Assembly: GCA_037441565.1 (NCBI GenBank)
Contig: JBBIRW010000003.1
Span: forward strand, 62,001 to 126,000
Reading direction: 5' to 3'
DNA length: 64,000 nt
Origin: JBBIRW01 sp037441565
GTDB lineage: Bacteria; Desulfobacterota; JBBIRW01
Made by a program: the position numbers and the translations under genes. Under the pieces are notes generated by a model, which was not told the DNA's origin, searched no databases, and worked only from the letters and a program-made list of their open reading frames with translations. Shown piece by piece: positions 8,455 to 16,642 of the stretch (its first letter is position 1; every line of letters starts with the position of its first letter).

Positions 8455-9119
8455 CGCTTCACCATCCCGACAGGTTTTGCCTCATCCATCCTTCTTAAAA
8501 TATCCCCGATCCTCTTTGATTTAAGCTTCATAGAAGCCCTGTTTACAATAACCCTTCCGGTAACCTTCATAATCTCCTCCACTTCCTCAAGATCGTTAAC
8601 TCTGAGTGTCTCACCTGTACTTACAAGATCAACAATCATATCCGATAAACCAAGCAATGGGGCAAGCTCAACGGCTCCATAAAGTCTGATTATCTCAACC
8701 TGTATACCTTTGTGTATAAAATATTTTTGTGTTATTGATGGAAATTTTGTTGCAACACGAGGGATACCCATTGGAATTAATAAATTTTTCCTCTTGGGTC
8801 TTGCAAGGACCATCCGGCAGAATCCTATACCGAGATCAAGCGGTTCATAAACATCCCTTCCCTGCTCCATGATAACATCCTTTCCAGCAATGCCGATATC
8901 ACACACACCTTTCTCCACATAAGTAGGAATATCGAAGGATCTTAGAACAACGATCTTAAGTCCTTCATGATGATATTCAAAACAGAGCTTCCTTGTATTG
9001 TTAATAATCTCTTCAACAGAAAGCCCCATTTTAGAAAGTATCTCGCAGGTCTCCGGAAGAAGCCTTCCCTTGGATATTCCAATCGTAATAAGATCTTTCA
9101 CCTCTCCTTTACCCTCCAT
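8451..9119 (-). CDS. hisG: ATP phosphoribosyltransferase, short form
   Basis: First and committed step of histidine synthesis, joining ATP and PRPP. The protein has 222 residues and ends soon after the PRPP-binding block DLVSTGETLR, so it lacks the roughly 80-residue C-terminal regulatory domain of long HisG. Short HisG enzymes are known to need HisZ, a HisRS-like partner, for activity and histidine feedback; no hisZ is present in this window. The start overlaps murA by 22 bp. A GTG at 9101 close to a GGAG is an alternative start. It leads the his genes on the minus strand. Confidence 0.95.
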   Translation of the reverse strand: MEGKGEVKDLITIGISKGRLLPETCEILSKMGLSVEEIINNTRKLCFEYHHEGLKIVVLRSFDIPTYVEKGVCDIGIAGKDVIMEQGRDVYEPLDLGIGFCRMVLARPKRKNLLIPMGIPRVATKFPSITQKYFIHKGIQVEIIRLYGAVELAPLLGLSDMIVDLVSTGETLRVNDLEEVEEIMKVTGRVIVNRASMKLKSKRIGDILRRMDEAKPVGMVKR

Positions 9120-10354
9120 ATCTTTGCACCAAGGGATGCCATCTTTTCCTCTATCCTCTCATAGCCTCTGTCCAGATGATAAACCCTGAGGACTTCTGTT
9201 CTTCCTTCCGCAACAAGCCCTGCAAGTATAAGGCATGCACTTGCCCTCAAATCCGTTGCCATAACAGGAGCCCCTGTAAGCTTTTCTACCCCTCTTACAA
9301 TAGCACAGTTACCTTCAAGCTTTATATCAGCACCCATCCTTTTAAGTTCGCTTACATGCATGAATCTATTTTCAAAAATTGTTTCTCTGATCACACTTAT
9401 ACCCTTTGAGATACACATTAGCGCCATCATCTGCGCCTGCATATCAGTTGGAAATCCAGGATAGGGTGCTGTCTTTATATCAACACTCCTTATCTCATCT
9501 TTACCTATCACCCTTACCGCACGATCCTCCTCAACGATTTCAACACCACTTTCCTTCAGCTTATCGACAACTGCAGTCATAAAGTGAATGGGTGCATTTA
9601 AAATCCCTATATCACCTCCTGTGATTGCGGCTGCAACCATAAACGTCCCTGCCTCTATCCGATCGGGCATAACAGCATAATCAACAGGTTTGAGATCTGA
9701 AACTCCTTCAATCTCTATGGTTTCCTCTCCGGCCCCATCGATCCTTGCTCCCATCCTCTGAAGTGCCTTTGCAAGTTCAAGAACTTCTGGTTCTTTTGCA
9801 GCATTGTTTATCACCGTCCTTCCTTCAGCAAGCACTGCGGCCATCATAATATTTTCGGTTCCTGTAACTGTTGGAATGTCAAGATTTATGATGTTCCCTT
9901 TTAATTTCCTGCATGAAGCCTCTATATAGCCGTGCTTTATATCTATCTCAGCACCAAGTGCCTGTAACCCCTTTAAATGAAGATCTACAGGTCTTGCCCC
10001 TATTGCGCAACCACCTGGAAGCGAAACACGTGCCCTCCCATACCTTGCAATAAGTGGACCAAGGACAAGAACAGAAGCCCTCATCGTCCTGACAAGATCA
10101 TAAGGGGCTTCAAAATTTTTTATATTATGTGTGTCTATGATAAGGGTATCATCCTTTCTTTCTATCTCAGCACCCAGATGGTTCAGAAGAACACACATGG
10201 TTTTTATGTCAACAAGATCAGGTATGTTTCTTAATATGTTTTTTCCACACGTAAGGAGTGTGCTTACCATCAGTGGAAGCGATGCATTTTTAGCACCGCT
10301 TATGCTAACATAACCCTTAAGAGGTTTCCCGCCCTCGATTATAATCCTATCCAT
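9098..10354 (-). CDS. murA: UDP-N-acetylglucosamine 1-carboxyvinyltransferase
   Basis: First committed step of peptidoglycan synthesis, adding enolpyruvate from PEP to UDP-GlcNAc. The 418-residue, two-domain protein has Lys22-Asn23 in SGAKNASLP and the PEP-binding loop GGCAIGARP with active-site Cys116, so fosfomycin sensitivity of the enzyme is expected. The C-terminal ATDLRASACLILAGL block is also typical. It lies between prmC and hisG, overlapping both, an order seen in several thermophiles. Confidence 0.97.
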   Translation of the reverse strand: MDRIIIEGGKPLKGYVSISGAKNASLPLMVSTLLTCGKNILRNIPDLVDIKTMCVLLNHLGAEIERKDDTLIIDTHNIKNFEAPYDLVRTMRASVLVLGPLIARYGRARVSLPGGCAIGARPVDLHLKGLQALGAEIDIKHGYIEASCRKLKGNIINLDIPTVTGTENIMMAAVLAEGRTVINNAAKEPEVLELAKALQRMGARIDGAGEETIEIEGVSDLKPVDYAVMPDRIEAGTFMVAAAITGGDIGILNAPIHFMTAVVDKLKESGVEIVEEDRAVRVIGKDEIRSVDIKTAPYPGFPTDMQAQMMALMCISKGISVIRETIFENRFMHVSELKRMGADIKLEGNCAIVRGVEKLTGAPVMATDLRASACLILAGLVAEGRTEVLRVYHLDRGYERIEEKMASLGAKIWRVKER

Positions 10355-11201
10355 CCGCCTTCCTGCTTACTATGTACCTTTCACTTCCCGAAAGGTCTTT
10401 GAATATCATGCAATCAATATAATTACAGCCCTTCAAAATTTCAAGGACAGAAGGTTCCTGACCTTCACCTATCTCCATCACCAGAAAACCCCCTTTTTGT
10501 ATATAATGATGGGAATCCCTTGCAATTCTTCTTATTACATCAAGCCCATCCAAACCGCCATCGATAGCAATCCTCGGCTCATAATCCCTTACCTCCGGGC
10601 CCAGAAGGGGTATGTCACGGGATGGTATGTATGGAGGGTTTGAAACAATGAGATCAAATTTCTCTCCGGGATCCAGTCCATCGAAGAGATCTGACTTTAC
10701 AAATTCTATTCGGGACTCTACCCCATGCAGTATTGCATTCTTCCTTGCAACACTAAGGGCATCATCAGAGATATCGGTAGCACATATCTTAAGCTCTGGA
10801 AAATATAGCGATAATGTTATAGCAATAACGCCACTTCCAGTTCCTATATCCAGCATATTTTTGATATTATTTAATGCAATGATATCCATCACCCTCTCAA
10901 CGAGTGTTTCTGTCTCGGGCCTTGGAATCATCACTTTCTGTGATACAAGGAATTCCCTCGAAAAGAACTCCTTCTTTCCTGTGATATAGGCAACAGGCTC
11001 CCTTTTCTTCCTCCTTTCGATAAACTTCATAAAATAATCGGTCCTATCCCGATCGAGCATCTCGTTAAGAAGCAAAAAGAGCCCTTCCCTCCTGCATCCA
11101 AGGGCATGCCTCATCAGTATTTCAGCATCGAGATACGCTGTATCTATACCTTCTTCTGCGAGCATCCTGCCTGCAGAACAGATCAGCTCCGCAATCTTCA
11201 T
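10347..11201 (-). CDS. prmC: Peptide chain release factor N5-glutamine methyltransferase
   Basis: Methylates the glutamine of the GGQ motif in release factors. Residues 1-80 form the helical N-terminal domain. The Rossmann methyltransferase follows, with MLDIGTGSG at 116-124 and the diagnostic NPPY at 188-191. Its 284 residues match the family. It overlaps prfA by 4 bp, the common pairing of the modifying enzyme with its substrate, and overlaps murA by 8 bp. Confidence 0.96.
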   Translation of the reverse strand: MKIAELICSAGRMLAEEGIDTAYLDAEILMRHALGCRREGLFLLLNEMLDRDRTDYFMKFIERRKKREPVAYITGKKEFFSREFLVSQKVMIPRPETETLVERVMDIIALNNIKNMLDIGTGSGVIAITLSLYFPELKICATDISDDALSVARKNAILHGVESRIEFVKSDLFDGLDPGEKFDLIVSNPPYIPSRDIPLLGPEVRDYEPRIAIDGGLDGLDVIRRIARDSHHYIQKGGFLVMEIGEGQEPSVLEILKGCNYIDCMIFKDLSGSERYIVSRKADG

Positions 11202-12274
11202 GAATTCTCTCCCCCCATCACACTTCTCTTATTCGTAAGTGCAAGTGCATCGATTATCTCATCAAGATCTCCATCGAGCACATCCTCCAGTTTATGGAGT
11301 GTTAATCCTATCCTGTGATCTGTAACCCTCCCCTGTGGAAAATTGTATGTCCTTATTCGCTCACTTCTGTCCCCTGTTCCAACCTGCTTTCTCCTCTCCT
11401 CCGATATCTGCTCCTCCTGCTCCCTCCTCCTCATATCGAGAAGCCTTGACCTGAGGATCTTCATCGCCTTCGCCCTGTTCTTATGCTGAGATTTTTCATC
11501 CTGACATACAACAGAGATTCCTGTAGGAAGGTGTGTTACTCTTACTGCGGAGTCCGTTGTATTTACACTCTGCCCACCAGGCCCTGATGCCCTGAAAACA
11601 TCAATCCTTAGATCCTTCGGATCTATCCCAACCTCAACCTCCTCCGCTTCAGGAAGTATGGCAACTGTTACAGTTGATGTATGGATTCTTCCCTGTGATT
11701 CGGTAACAGGTATCCTCTGAACCCTGTGAACTCCCGATTCATATTTGAGCCTGCTGTAGGCACCCTTCCCCTCTATAAGGGCAATTATCTCTTTGAACCC
11801 GCCAAGTCCCGTTGGATGAGCACTCATTATTTCAACCTTCCACGATCTCTTCTCGGCATATTTCGAATACATCCTGAATAGATCAGAAACAAAGAGTGCT
11901 GCCTCCTCACCCCCAGCTCCTGCCCTTATCTCCAGAATAATATTCTTCTCATCCCTTGGATCCTTCTCAATAAAATGACTTTCGAGCTCCCTCTTTATCC
12001 TTTCTTTCTCCTTTATCAACTCTTCGATCTCCTGTTCAGCAAGCTCCCTGATCTCTGAATCATCTTCCTTCAAAAGCAGCCTGTTATTTTCGATCTCTTT
12101 GTTAATCTTCTTCAATTCAGCGTAAAGTTCAACAATCCTCTTTAACCTTGAATGTTCCCGAAGGAGCTGCTGATACTCTTTTACATCCTTGATGAACTCA
12201 TGATCTGAGAGTTTTTTCTCAAGTTGCCTGTATCTCTCCTCTATTTCTATTAGTCTATTTTCAAGGATTTCCAT
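11198..12274 (-). CDS. prfA: Peptide chain release factor 1
   Basis: Terminates translation at UAA and UAG. The 358-residue protein has the codon-reading tripeptide PVT (189-191, the P-x-T of RF1 rather than SPF of RF2) and the catalytic GGQ at 233-235 in a GPGGQSVNT context. The first 100 residues are strongly coiled-coil. It begins about 30 bp after a strong terminator, so it should head a new transcript, but I see no good promoter between the two. Confidence 0.97.
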   Translation of the reverse strand: MEILENRLIEIEERYRQLEKKLSDHEFIKDVKEYQQLLREHSRLKRIVELYAELKKINKEIENNRLLLKEDDSEIRELAEQEIEELIKEKERIKRELESHFIEKDPRDEKNIILEIRAGAGGEEAALFVSDLFRMYSKYAEKRSWKVEIMSAHPTGLGGFKEIIALIEGKGAYSRLKYESGVHRVQRIPVTESQGRIHTSTVTVAILPEAEEVEVGIDPKDLRIDVFRASGPGGQSVNTTDSAVRVTHLPTGISVVCQDEKSQHKNRAKAMKILRSRLLDMRRREQEEQISEERRKQVGTGDRSERIRTYNFPQGRVTDHRIGLTLHKLEDVLDGDLDEIIDALALTNKRSVMGGENS

Positions 12275-12302
12275 TTTCTCAATCCTGAGTCTTTATTTAC
12301 AA

Positions 12303-12332
12303 AATAAAAAAAGGGATGCATCATGCATCCCC
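12303..12332 (-). terminator. Intrinsic terminator after thyX
   Basis: On the minus strand a perfect 8 bp stem (GGGATGCA/TGCATCCC, positions 12331-12313) with a 3-nt TGA loop is followed at once by a run of seven T and more T-rich sequence. It lies 24 bp past the thyX stop, and ends the rho-rpmE-thyX transcript. Confidence 0.9.
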
Positions 12333-12355
12333 TTAAAGCACAACCCCTTCATCCT

Positions 12356-13042
12356 TCAAATCCGTGAAAACTCTTCCCTTACACCCGCAGGATCTCCACA
12401 ACTCATCTCCCCTTCCTGACATCTACCGGAGATGCATGATGGCCCAGCATATTGAAATACTGAATATGCCTTCTCCCTTGCAACTCTGAGCATCTCCTTT
12501 GCAACCTGCCTGATCTCCCACTGCGCCCTTCTGCAACACCTAAGCTTGAAGAAATGAATGAGTTCTCTTGCGTTCATGGTAACGATGATCTTTGTCTCCG
12601 TTGCATTAGGAAGTATGTAGCGTGCATCCTCTATGGGACAACCCATCTGCACAAGTTCCACATATCTCTTTTTTATCAACTTCAATGTATTCATGTAAAT
12701 CTTCATTGCCTTTCTGTCAGCTTCAATGCTCGGCGGGATAACAAACAGCGATTTCTCCATATTCACATATCTTTGACTCTGCTGGGAATACGATGCTATC
12801 CTGTGACGAACAAGCTGATGAGAGCAAGCCCTTGAGATCCCCTCGATTCCGAATGTGAATGATACATGTTCAAGCACCGAGAGATGACCCATCCTGATTA
12901 TTTTCCTGATAAGCGCTCTTGCACCATCAATTGTAAGCTTATCCTTTAATCCATCGATATCACTCGATGAATAGCAAAGCCTTGCTGCAAGAGCAATAGT
13001 CATCTCAGGATCCGGTGTATGCTCAAGAAGGACTACCTTCAA
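12356..13042 (-). CDS. thyX: Flavin-dependent thymidylate synthase
   Basis: Makes dTMP from dUMP using FAD and methylene-tetrahydrofolate, yielding tetrahydrofolate rather than dihydrofolate. The diagnostic R-H-R-x7-S-x-R motif is intact (Arg79, His80, Arg81, Ser89, Arg91). The 228-residue length is normal. ThyX in place of ThyA is common in anaerobes and thermophiles. It overlaps rpmE by 4 bp and is the last gene before the terminator. Confidence 0.96.
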   Translation of the reverse strand: MKVVLLEHTPDPEMTIALAARLCYSSSDIDGLKDKLTIDGARALIRKIIRMGHLSVLEHVSFTFGIEGISRACSHQLVRHRIASYSQQSQRYVNMEKSLFVIPPSIEADRKAMKIYMNTLKLIKKRYVELVQMGCPIEDARYILPNATETKIIVTMNARELIHFFKLRCCRRAQWEIRQVAKEMLRVAREKAYSVFQYAGPSCISGRCQEGEMSCGDPAGVREEFSRI

Positions 13043-13260
13043 CGCTTCTCCACCTTCTTTCCTTCACCTTCATATTTCCTCATGAACTTCTCTATCCTTC
13101 CCTCAGTGTCAATTATCTTCTGTTTTCCGGTAAAGAGTGGGTGGCATTTTGAGCATATCTCTACCTTTATTTCCCTCTTTGTTGATCTTGTAATAAATGT
13201 ATTACCGCATGCACAGCTTACCCTGGCAATACCATAGCTCGGATGGATCCCCTTTTTCAT
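13039..13260 (-). CDS. rpmE: Ribosomal protein L31, zinc-binding type
   Basis: Large-subunit protein at the subunit interface. From the ATG at 13260 it has 73 residues, beginning MKKGIHPSYG. The four zinc ligands are Cys16, Cys18, Cys36 and Cys39, so this is the C+ form that needs zinc. A GTG at 13263 directly before the ATG is also possible; GGGAG lies 8 nt upstream of the ATG. It lies between rho and thyX. Confidence 0.94.
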   Translation of the reverse strand: MKKGIHPSYGIARVSCACGNTFITRSTKREIKVEICSKCHPLFTGKQKIIDTEGRIEKFMRKYEGEGKKVEKR

Positions 13261-13351
13261 CACTTTTTCTCCCTTCTATAAGGCGTTATTTAAGGCTAAC
13301 AGAAATTGCATTCTTTATCAATATTCAATGGAATTTGCTTAAATTGCAGCC

Positions 13352-14626
13352 CTACTTATTCATTGACTCAAGGAATTCCTTATTTGTCTTTGTCTGGGAC
13401 ATCTTATCGAGGAGAAACTCCATACTCTCAATAGGACTGAGCGCTGAGAGAACCTTTCTAAGGATCCATACCCTGTTAAGCTCATCCTTCTCTAAAAGCA
13501 GTTCTTCTTTTCTTGTCCCTGATTTTGTTATGTCGATGGCGGGGAATATTCTTCTGTCTGCAAGTCTCCTGTCGAGCACAATCTCAAGATTTCCTGTTCC
13601 TTTGAATTCCTCAAAAATCACCTCATCCATGCGGCTTCCCGTATCTATCAGTGCAGTTGCTATAATTGTAAGACTTCCACCTTCCTCTATGTTCCTTGCT
13701 GCGCCAAAAAATCTCTTTGGCTTCTGAAGGGCATTGGAATCAACACCTCCTGAAAGCACCTTTCCGCTGGGAGGTATTATGGCATTATTTGCCCTTGCCA
13801 GTCGGGTAATGCTGTCAAGAAGTATCACCACATCCCTTTTATGTTCAACAAGCCTCTTTGCCTTTTCGAGAACCATATCAGCCACCTGAATATGCCTCTG
13901 TGGCGGTTCATCAAAGGTTGAGCTTATAACCTCCCCTCTCACAGTCCTCTGCATATCTGTTACTTCTTCAGGTCTTTCGTCTATTAGAAGAACGATCAGG
14001 TATATTTCCGGATGATTCTTTGTAATAGCATTTGCAATATTTTGCAGAAGCATGGTTTTTCCTGCTCGTGGAGGTGAAACAATAAGACCCCTTTGACCCT
14101 TACCTATTGGACAGAGCAGGTCAAGCACCCTCGTAGAGAGATTCTTTGGATCCGTTTCAAGCTTTATCCTTTCCATGGGGTAGATAGGCGTGAGGTTATC
14201 GAAGAGGGTCTTCTCCCTTGCTACTTCAGGATCATCCATATTTATAGATTCAACCTTCAGGAGAGCAAAATACCGCTCCCCATCCTTGGGCGGTCTGATC
14301 AAACCAGCAACAGTATCTCCAGTTCTTAGATTGAATTTTCTGATCTGGGATGGGGAAACATAGATGTCATCAGGACCTGGAAGGTAGTTGTAATCGGGAC
14401 TCCTTAAAAATCCAAACCCCCCATCCTGAATGATTTCAAGCACACCTTCTCCATAAATCATTCCGTTCTTTTCACTCTGGGCCTGAAGTACAGCAAATAT
14501 GAGCTCCTGCTTTGTCAAATTTAAAACCCCATCCACATTAAGAGCCTTTGCTATGGAGACAAGCTCGTTTATTTTCTTCTCTTTAAGTTCTTTTAGATTA
14601 ATCCTTTCAAGCTTTACTTCTGTCAT
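13352..14626 (-). CDS. rho: Transcription termination factor Rho
   Basis: Hexameric RNA-dependent ATPase helicase. The 424-residue protein has the N-terminal helical domain (about 10-50), a cold-shock-like RNA-binding domain (about 55-130) containing GFGFLR, and the RecA-like motor with P-loop PPRAGKT (185-191), Walker B VVILLDSITRLAR and Q-loop region SGGVDSNALQKPKRF. There is no long N-terminal insert. AGAAGGGG lies just before the ATG. A 270-nt untranslated leader separates it from the likely promoter. Confidence 0.97.
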   Translation of the reverse strand: MTEVKLERINLKELKEKKINELVSIAKALNVDGVLNLTKQELIFAVLQAQSEKNGMIYGEGVLEIIQDGGFGFLRSPDYNYLPGPDDIYVSPSQIRKFNLRTGDTVAGLIRPPKDGERYFALLKVESINMDDPEVAREKTLFDNLTPIYPMERIKLETDPKNLSTRVLDLLCPIGKGQRGLIVSPPRAGKTMLLQNIANAITKNHPEIYLIVLLIDERPEEVTDMQRTVRGEVISSTFDEPPQRHIQVADMVLEKAKRLVEHKRDVVILLDSITRLARANNAIIPPSGKVLSGGVDSNALQKPKRFFGAARNIEEGGSLTIIATALIDTGSRMDEVIFEEFKGTGNLEIVLDRRLADRRIFPAIDITKSGTRKEELLLEKDELNRVWILRKVLSALSPIESMEFLLDKMSQTKTNKEFLESMNK

Positions 14627-14896
14627 AAATATCCCCTTCTCCCATATGGGTTTTTATTAATGATTGTGTGCTTCGAATAAATGTCAAATTGACAAAAATC
14701 TTCAACTGTTTTAATGAAGATAAACCTTTATGTGGATGGAGCTCCCACTATTTAATCTTAATAAATATATAATTCTTTCCCTTGATGTGAAATTAAAAAG
14801 ATGTATTATTTATCCTCTTTACCGTTGTTTTTTCGAAAATTCCTTTTTTTGATAGAACTGATCTCTCTGAAAGGTTCTTCTGTTTATTTTAAATCC
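14627..14896 (-). other. Long rho leader region
   Basis: About 270 AT-rich bases with no plausible gene on either strand lie between the likely promoter and rho. I see short palindromes only (for example GGAGCTCC near 14740 and CCCATATGGG at 14641-14650) and no intrinsic terminator. Since rho is autoregulated by premature termination in its leader in E. coli, a similar role is possible, but this is inference. Confidence 0.45.
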
Positions 14897-14926
14897 ATTT
14901 TAAATCATAAAATATATTTGTGTCAA
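14897..14926 (-). promoter_or_regulatory. Sigma-70-type promoter upstream of rho
   Basis: On the minus strand TTGACA (14926-14921) is followed after 18 bp by TAAAAT (14902-14897), 6/6 and 5/6 matches. It begins 16 bp past the stop of the upstream GGDEF-like gene, so it would make rho independent of the deoB-ktr transcript. Confidence 0.65.
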
Positions 14927-14942
14927 TTATTTTCAATCCCCA

Positions 14943-15926
14943 TTAGCTCATAACAACCACATTCCCCGTCTTCCTCTTTGCCTCATAAACCCTCTTCTCA
15001 ACAAGATTTATAAGATCCTTTTCATTGTCTGCCTCACGGGGGAAGGAACCGATCCCTATACTTAATACAGGTGCGGGCTGTCTTCCTCCAAATGGGTTCT
15101 CGTCAAGCTGCCTGCAAACACCCTTCATCATAACACCCACCTCTTCGGCCTCCACATCTGGAAAGGCTATTATGAACTTATTACCATACCTTGCTGGTAT
15201 ATCAATCTCTCTGATATTCTCCCTTATTATCTTTGCTATTGTCTTTATAGCTATATCACCCTGGATATGCCCATATATGGAATTGTATTCCTTCAATCTC
15301 CCGATCGATCCTATAAGAAGGGTAAGGGTATTGCCTGTCCTCTCAGCCCTTTTTATTTCCCTGAAAAGCAACTCATGGAAAACCTTAAACGTATACATTC
15401 CCGTCAGGTCATCAAAACTTGAAATCTGGGCTATCCTGTCCTGGAGGGTTCTGTGATCGAGAACAAGTGCACAGAGGCGCGAGATATTAACAAAAAACTT
15501 CTGAATGGTAAGATCAGAAAGATTGAGAGCAGTTCCATCATAATAAAGGACACCAAGCTTCCTTTCACCGATTAAGACAGGAACAGCGAAAAGAACCTTA
15601 TACGGGTATTCAAATCTAAAATCGTCTCTTTCGCATCTGGGATCGGGGTACCTTATCAAAAGGGGCTCATTAATATTTAATACCTCATCAACAATCCTGT
15701 GCGAGCCCTTGGTGTGCAGGGATTTTATATAGTCCCCGCTAAGCCCCCTCGAGCTCTTTACCCTTATCCTCCCACCATCCTCAATAAGGATAAGTCCGCA
15801 CGTATTGCAGGAAAATTCCTCCCAGAATCTTTGAAGCGCAAACCCGATGATCTCCTCCGCTGTTTGCTTTGTACATGATTTCTCTATAATCTGTTGAATG
15901 ATCAGATATTCTTTCTTTCCTTCCAC
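14943..15926 (-). CDS. GAF protein with degenerate GGDEF domain, probable c-di-GMP receptor
   Basis: A 327-residue soluble protein. Residues about 15-160 look like a GAF sensor domain; residues about 170-325 are a GGDEF fold beginning FDDLTGMYTF. The active site is broken: GGDEF is reduced to G-NKF (248-251, one residue shorter), and the metal-binding D-x-D is replaced by Ser207 and Gly209. The allosteric I-site R-x-x-D is retained (Arg239-Asp242, in REIDIPARYG). The family pattern suggests a c-di-GMP-binding or structural role, not synthesis; GAF plus degenerate GGDEF also occurs in PelD. It is the last gene of the deoB-ktrBA-ribF-rluD-pgeF series, 17 bp after pgeF. Confidence 0.82.
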   Translation of the reverse strand: MEGKKEYLIIQQIIEKSCTKQTAEEIIGFALQRFWEEFSCNTCGLILIEDGGRIRVKSSRGLSGDYIKSLHTKGSHRIVDEVLNINEPLLIRYPDPRCERDDFRFEYPYKVLFAVPVLIGERKLGVLYYDGTALNLSDLTIQKFFVNISRLCALVLDHRTLQDRIAQISSFDDLTGMYTFKVFHELLFREIKRAERTGNTLTLLIGSIGRLKEYNSIYGHIQGDIAIKTIAKIIRENIREIDIPARYGNKFIIAFPDVEAEEVGVMMKGVCRQLDENPFGGRQPAPVLSIGIGSFPREADNEKDLINLVEKRVYEAKRKTGNVVVMS

Positions 15927-15943
15927 ATCGCCCTCCTTAGTCT

Positions 15944-16642
15944 CTATCCTTTTCTTAAAACAAAATTTAACTGAGGTAAAACTCCACTGCCATGGAATCT
16001 CCTCGAATTGAAAAGATCATTCCTGCATGATGAGCACAACCCAACATCATGTATATCCGTTATCCCATATCTTCTGAGTATTTCCATTGTGTATTTTGCT
16101 ATGTTGAAAGTCCATTTATTGTTTTCCTTTTTAAAAGAAAGAGCCTTTTCAATTCCTTCCGGAAATTGTTCATAAACATCATCCCCCACCTCATAACAGC
16201 AACCTCTGATTGATGGCCCAAGATAGGCCTTAAAATCCTTCGCATCAATTTTCCATCTTTTAGAGGTAGATTCAATAACATTCTGAACGATTCCGCTCCT
16301 AAGTCCTCTCCACCCACAATGGATAATGCCAGTAACCCCATGTTGAGGATTTATAAGCACAACCGGCAGACAGTCTGCTGTAAATATACATAATGCAATA
16401 CAGCTTCTGTCTGTTACAATGGCATCTGCATCCTTCTGATAAATACGATCATCACCTTTTCCATCAATAAAGCATATATTCTTTCCATGAACTTGATTCA
16501 CATGAACTACGTTCAACTCCTTTAACCCTAAATACCTCCTCAGAGTATTGATAGAGTCACCCTTTTTTGTCCCGAACCCGATGAGGATCCCGAATTCGTC
16601 CTCAATCTCTGGAAATGTAATAAATGGCCCATTAAACTCCAT
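15944..16642 (-). CDS. pgeF: Multicopper polyphenol oxidase / purine nucleoside phosphorylase family (YfiH/LACC1)
   Basis: A 232-residue protein of the YfiH/LACC1 (DUF152) family. Members act on purine nucleosides and, in E. coli, correct a wrong amino acid in a peptidoglycan precursor. The metal site His52-Cys91-His108 is visible in NQVHGKN, FTADCLPV and IIHCGWRG. A later GPSIRGCCYEV is also typical. It overlaps rluD by 11 bp, a pairing seen in many bacteria (rluD-yfiH). Confidence 0.92.
   Translation of the reverse strand: MEFNGPFITFPEIEDEFGILIGFGTKKGDSINTLRRYLGLKELNVVHVNQVHGKNICFIDGKGDDRIYQKDADAIVTDRSCIALCIFTADCLPVVLINPQHGVTGIIHCGWRGLRSGIVQNVIESTSKRWKIDAKDFKAYLGPSIRGCCYEVGDDVYEQFPEGIEKALSFKKENNKWTFNIAKYTMEILRRYGITDIHDVGLCSSCRNDLFNSRRFHGSGVLPQLNFVLRKG

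Noticed and set aside
14656..14687. Second TTGACA close to rho, considered as its promoter
   Set aside because: The best -10 hexamer (ATTAAT) is 20 bp away and matches poorly; the upstream site at 14897-14926 is much better.
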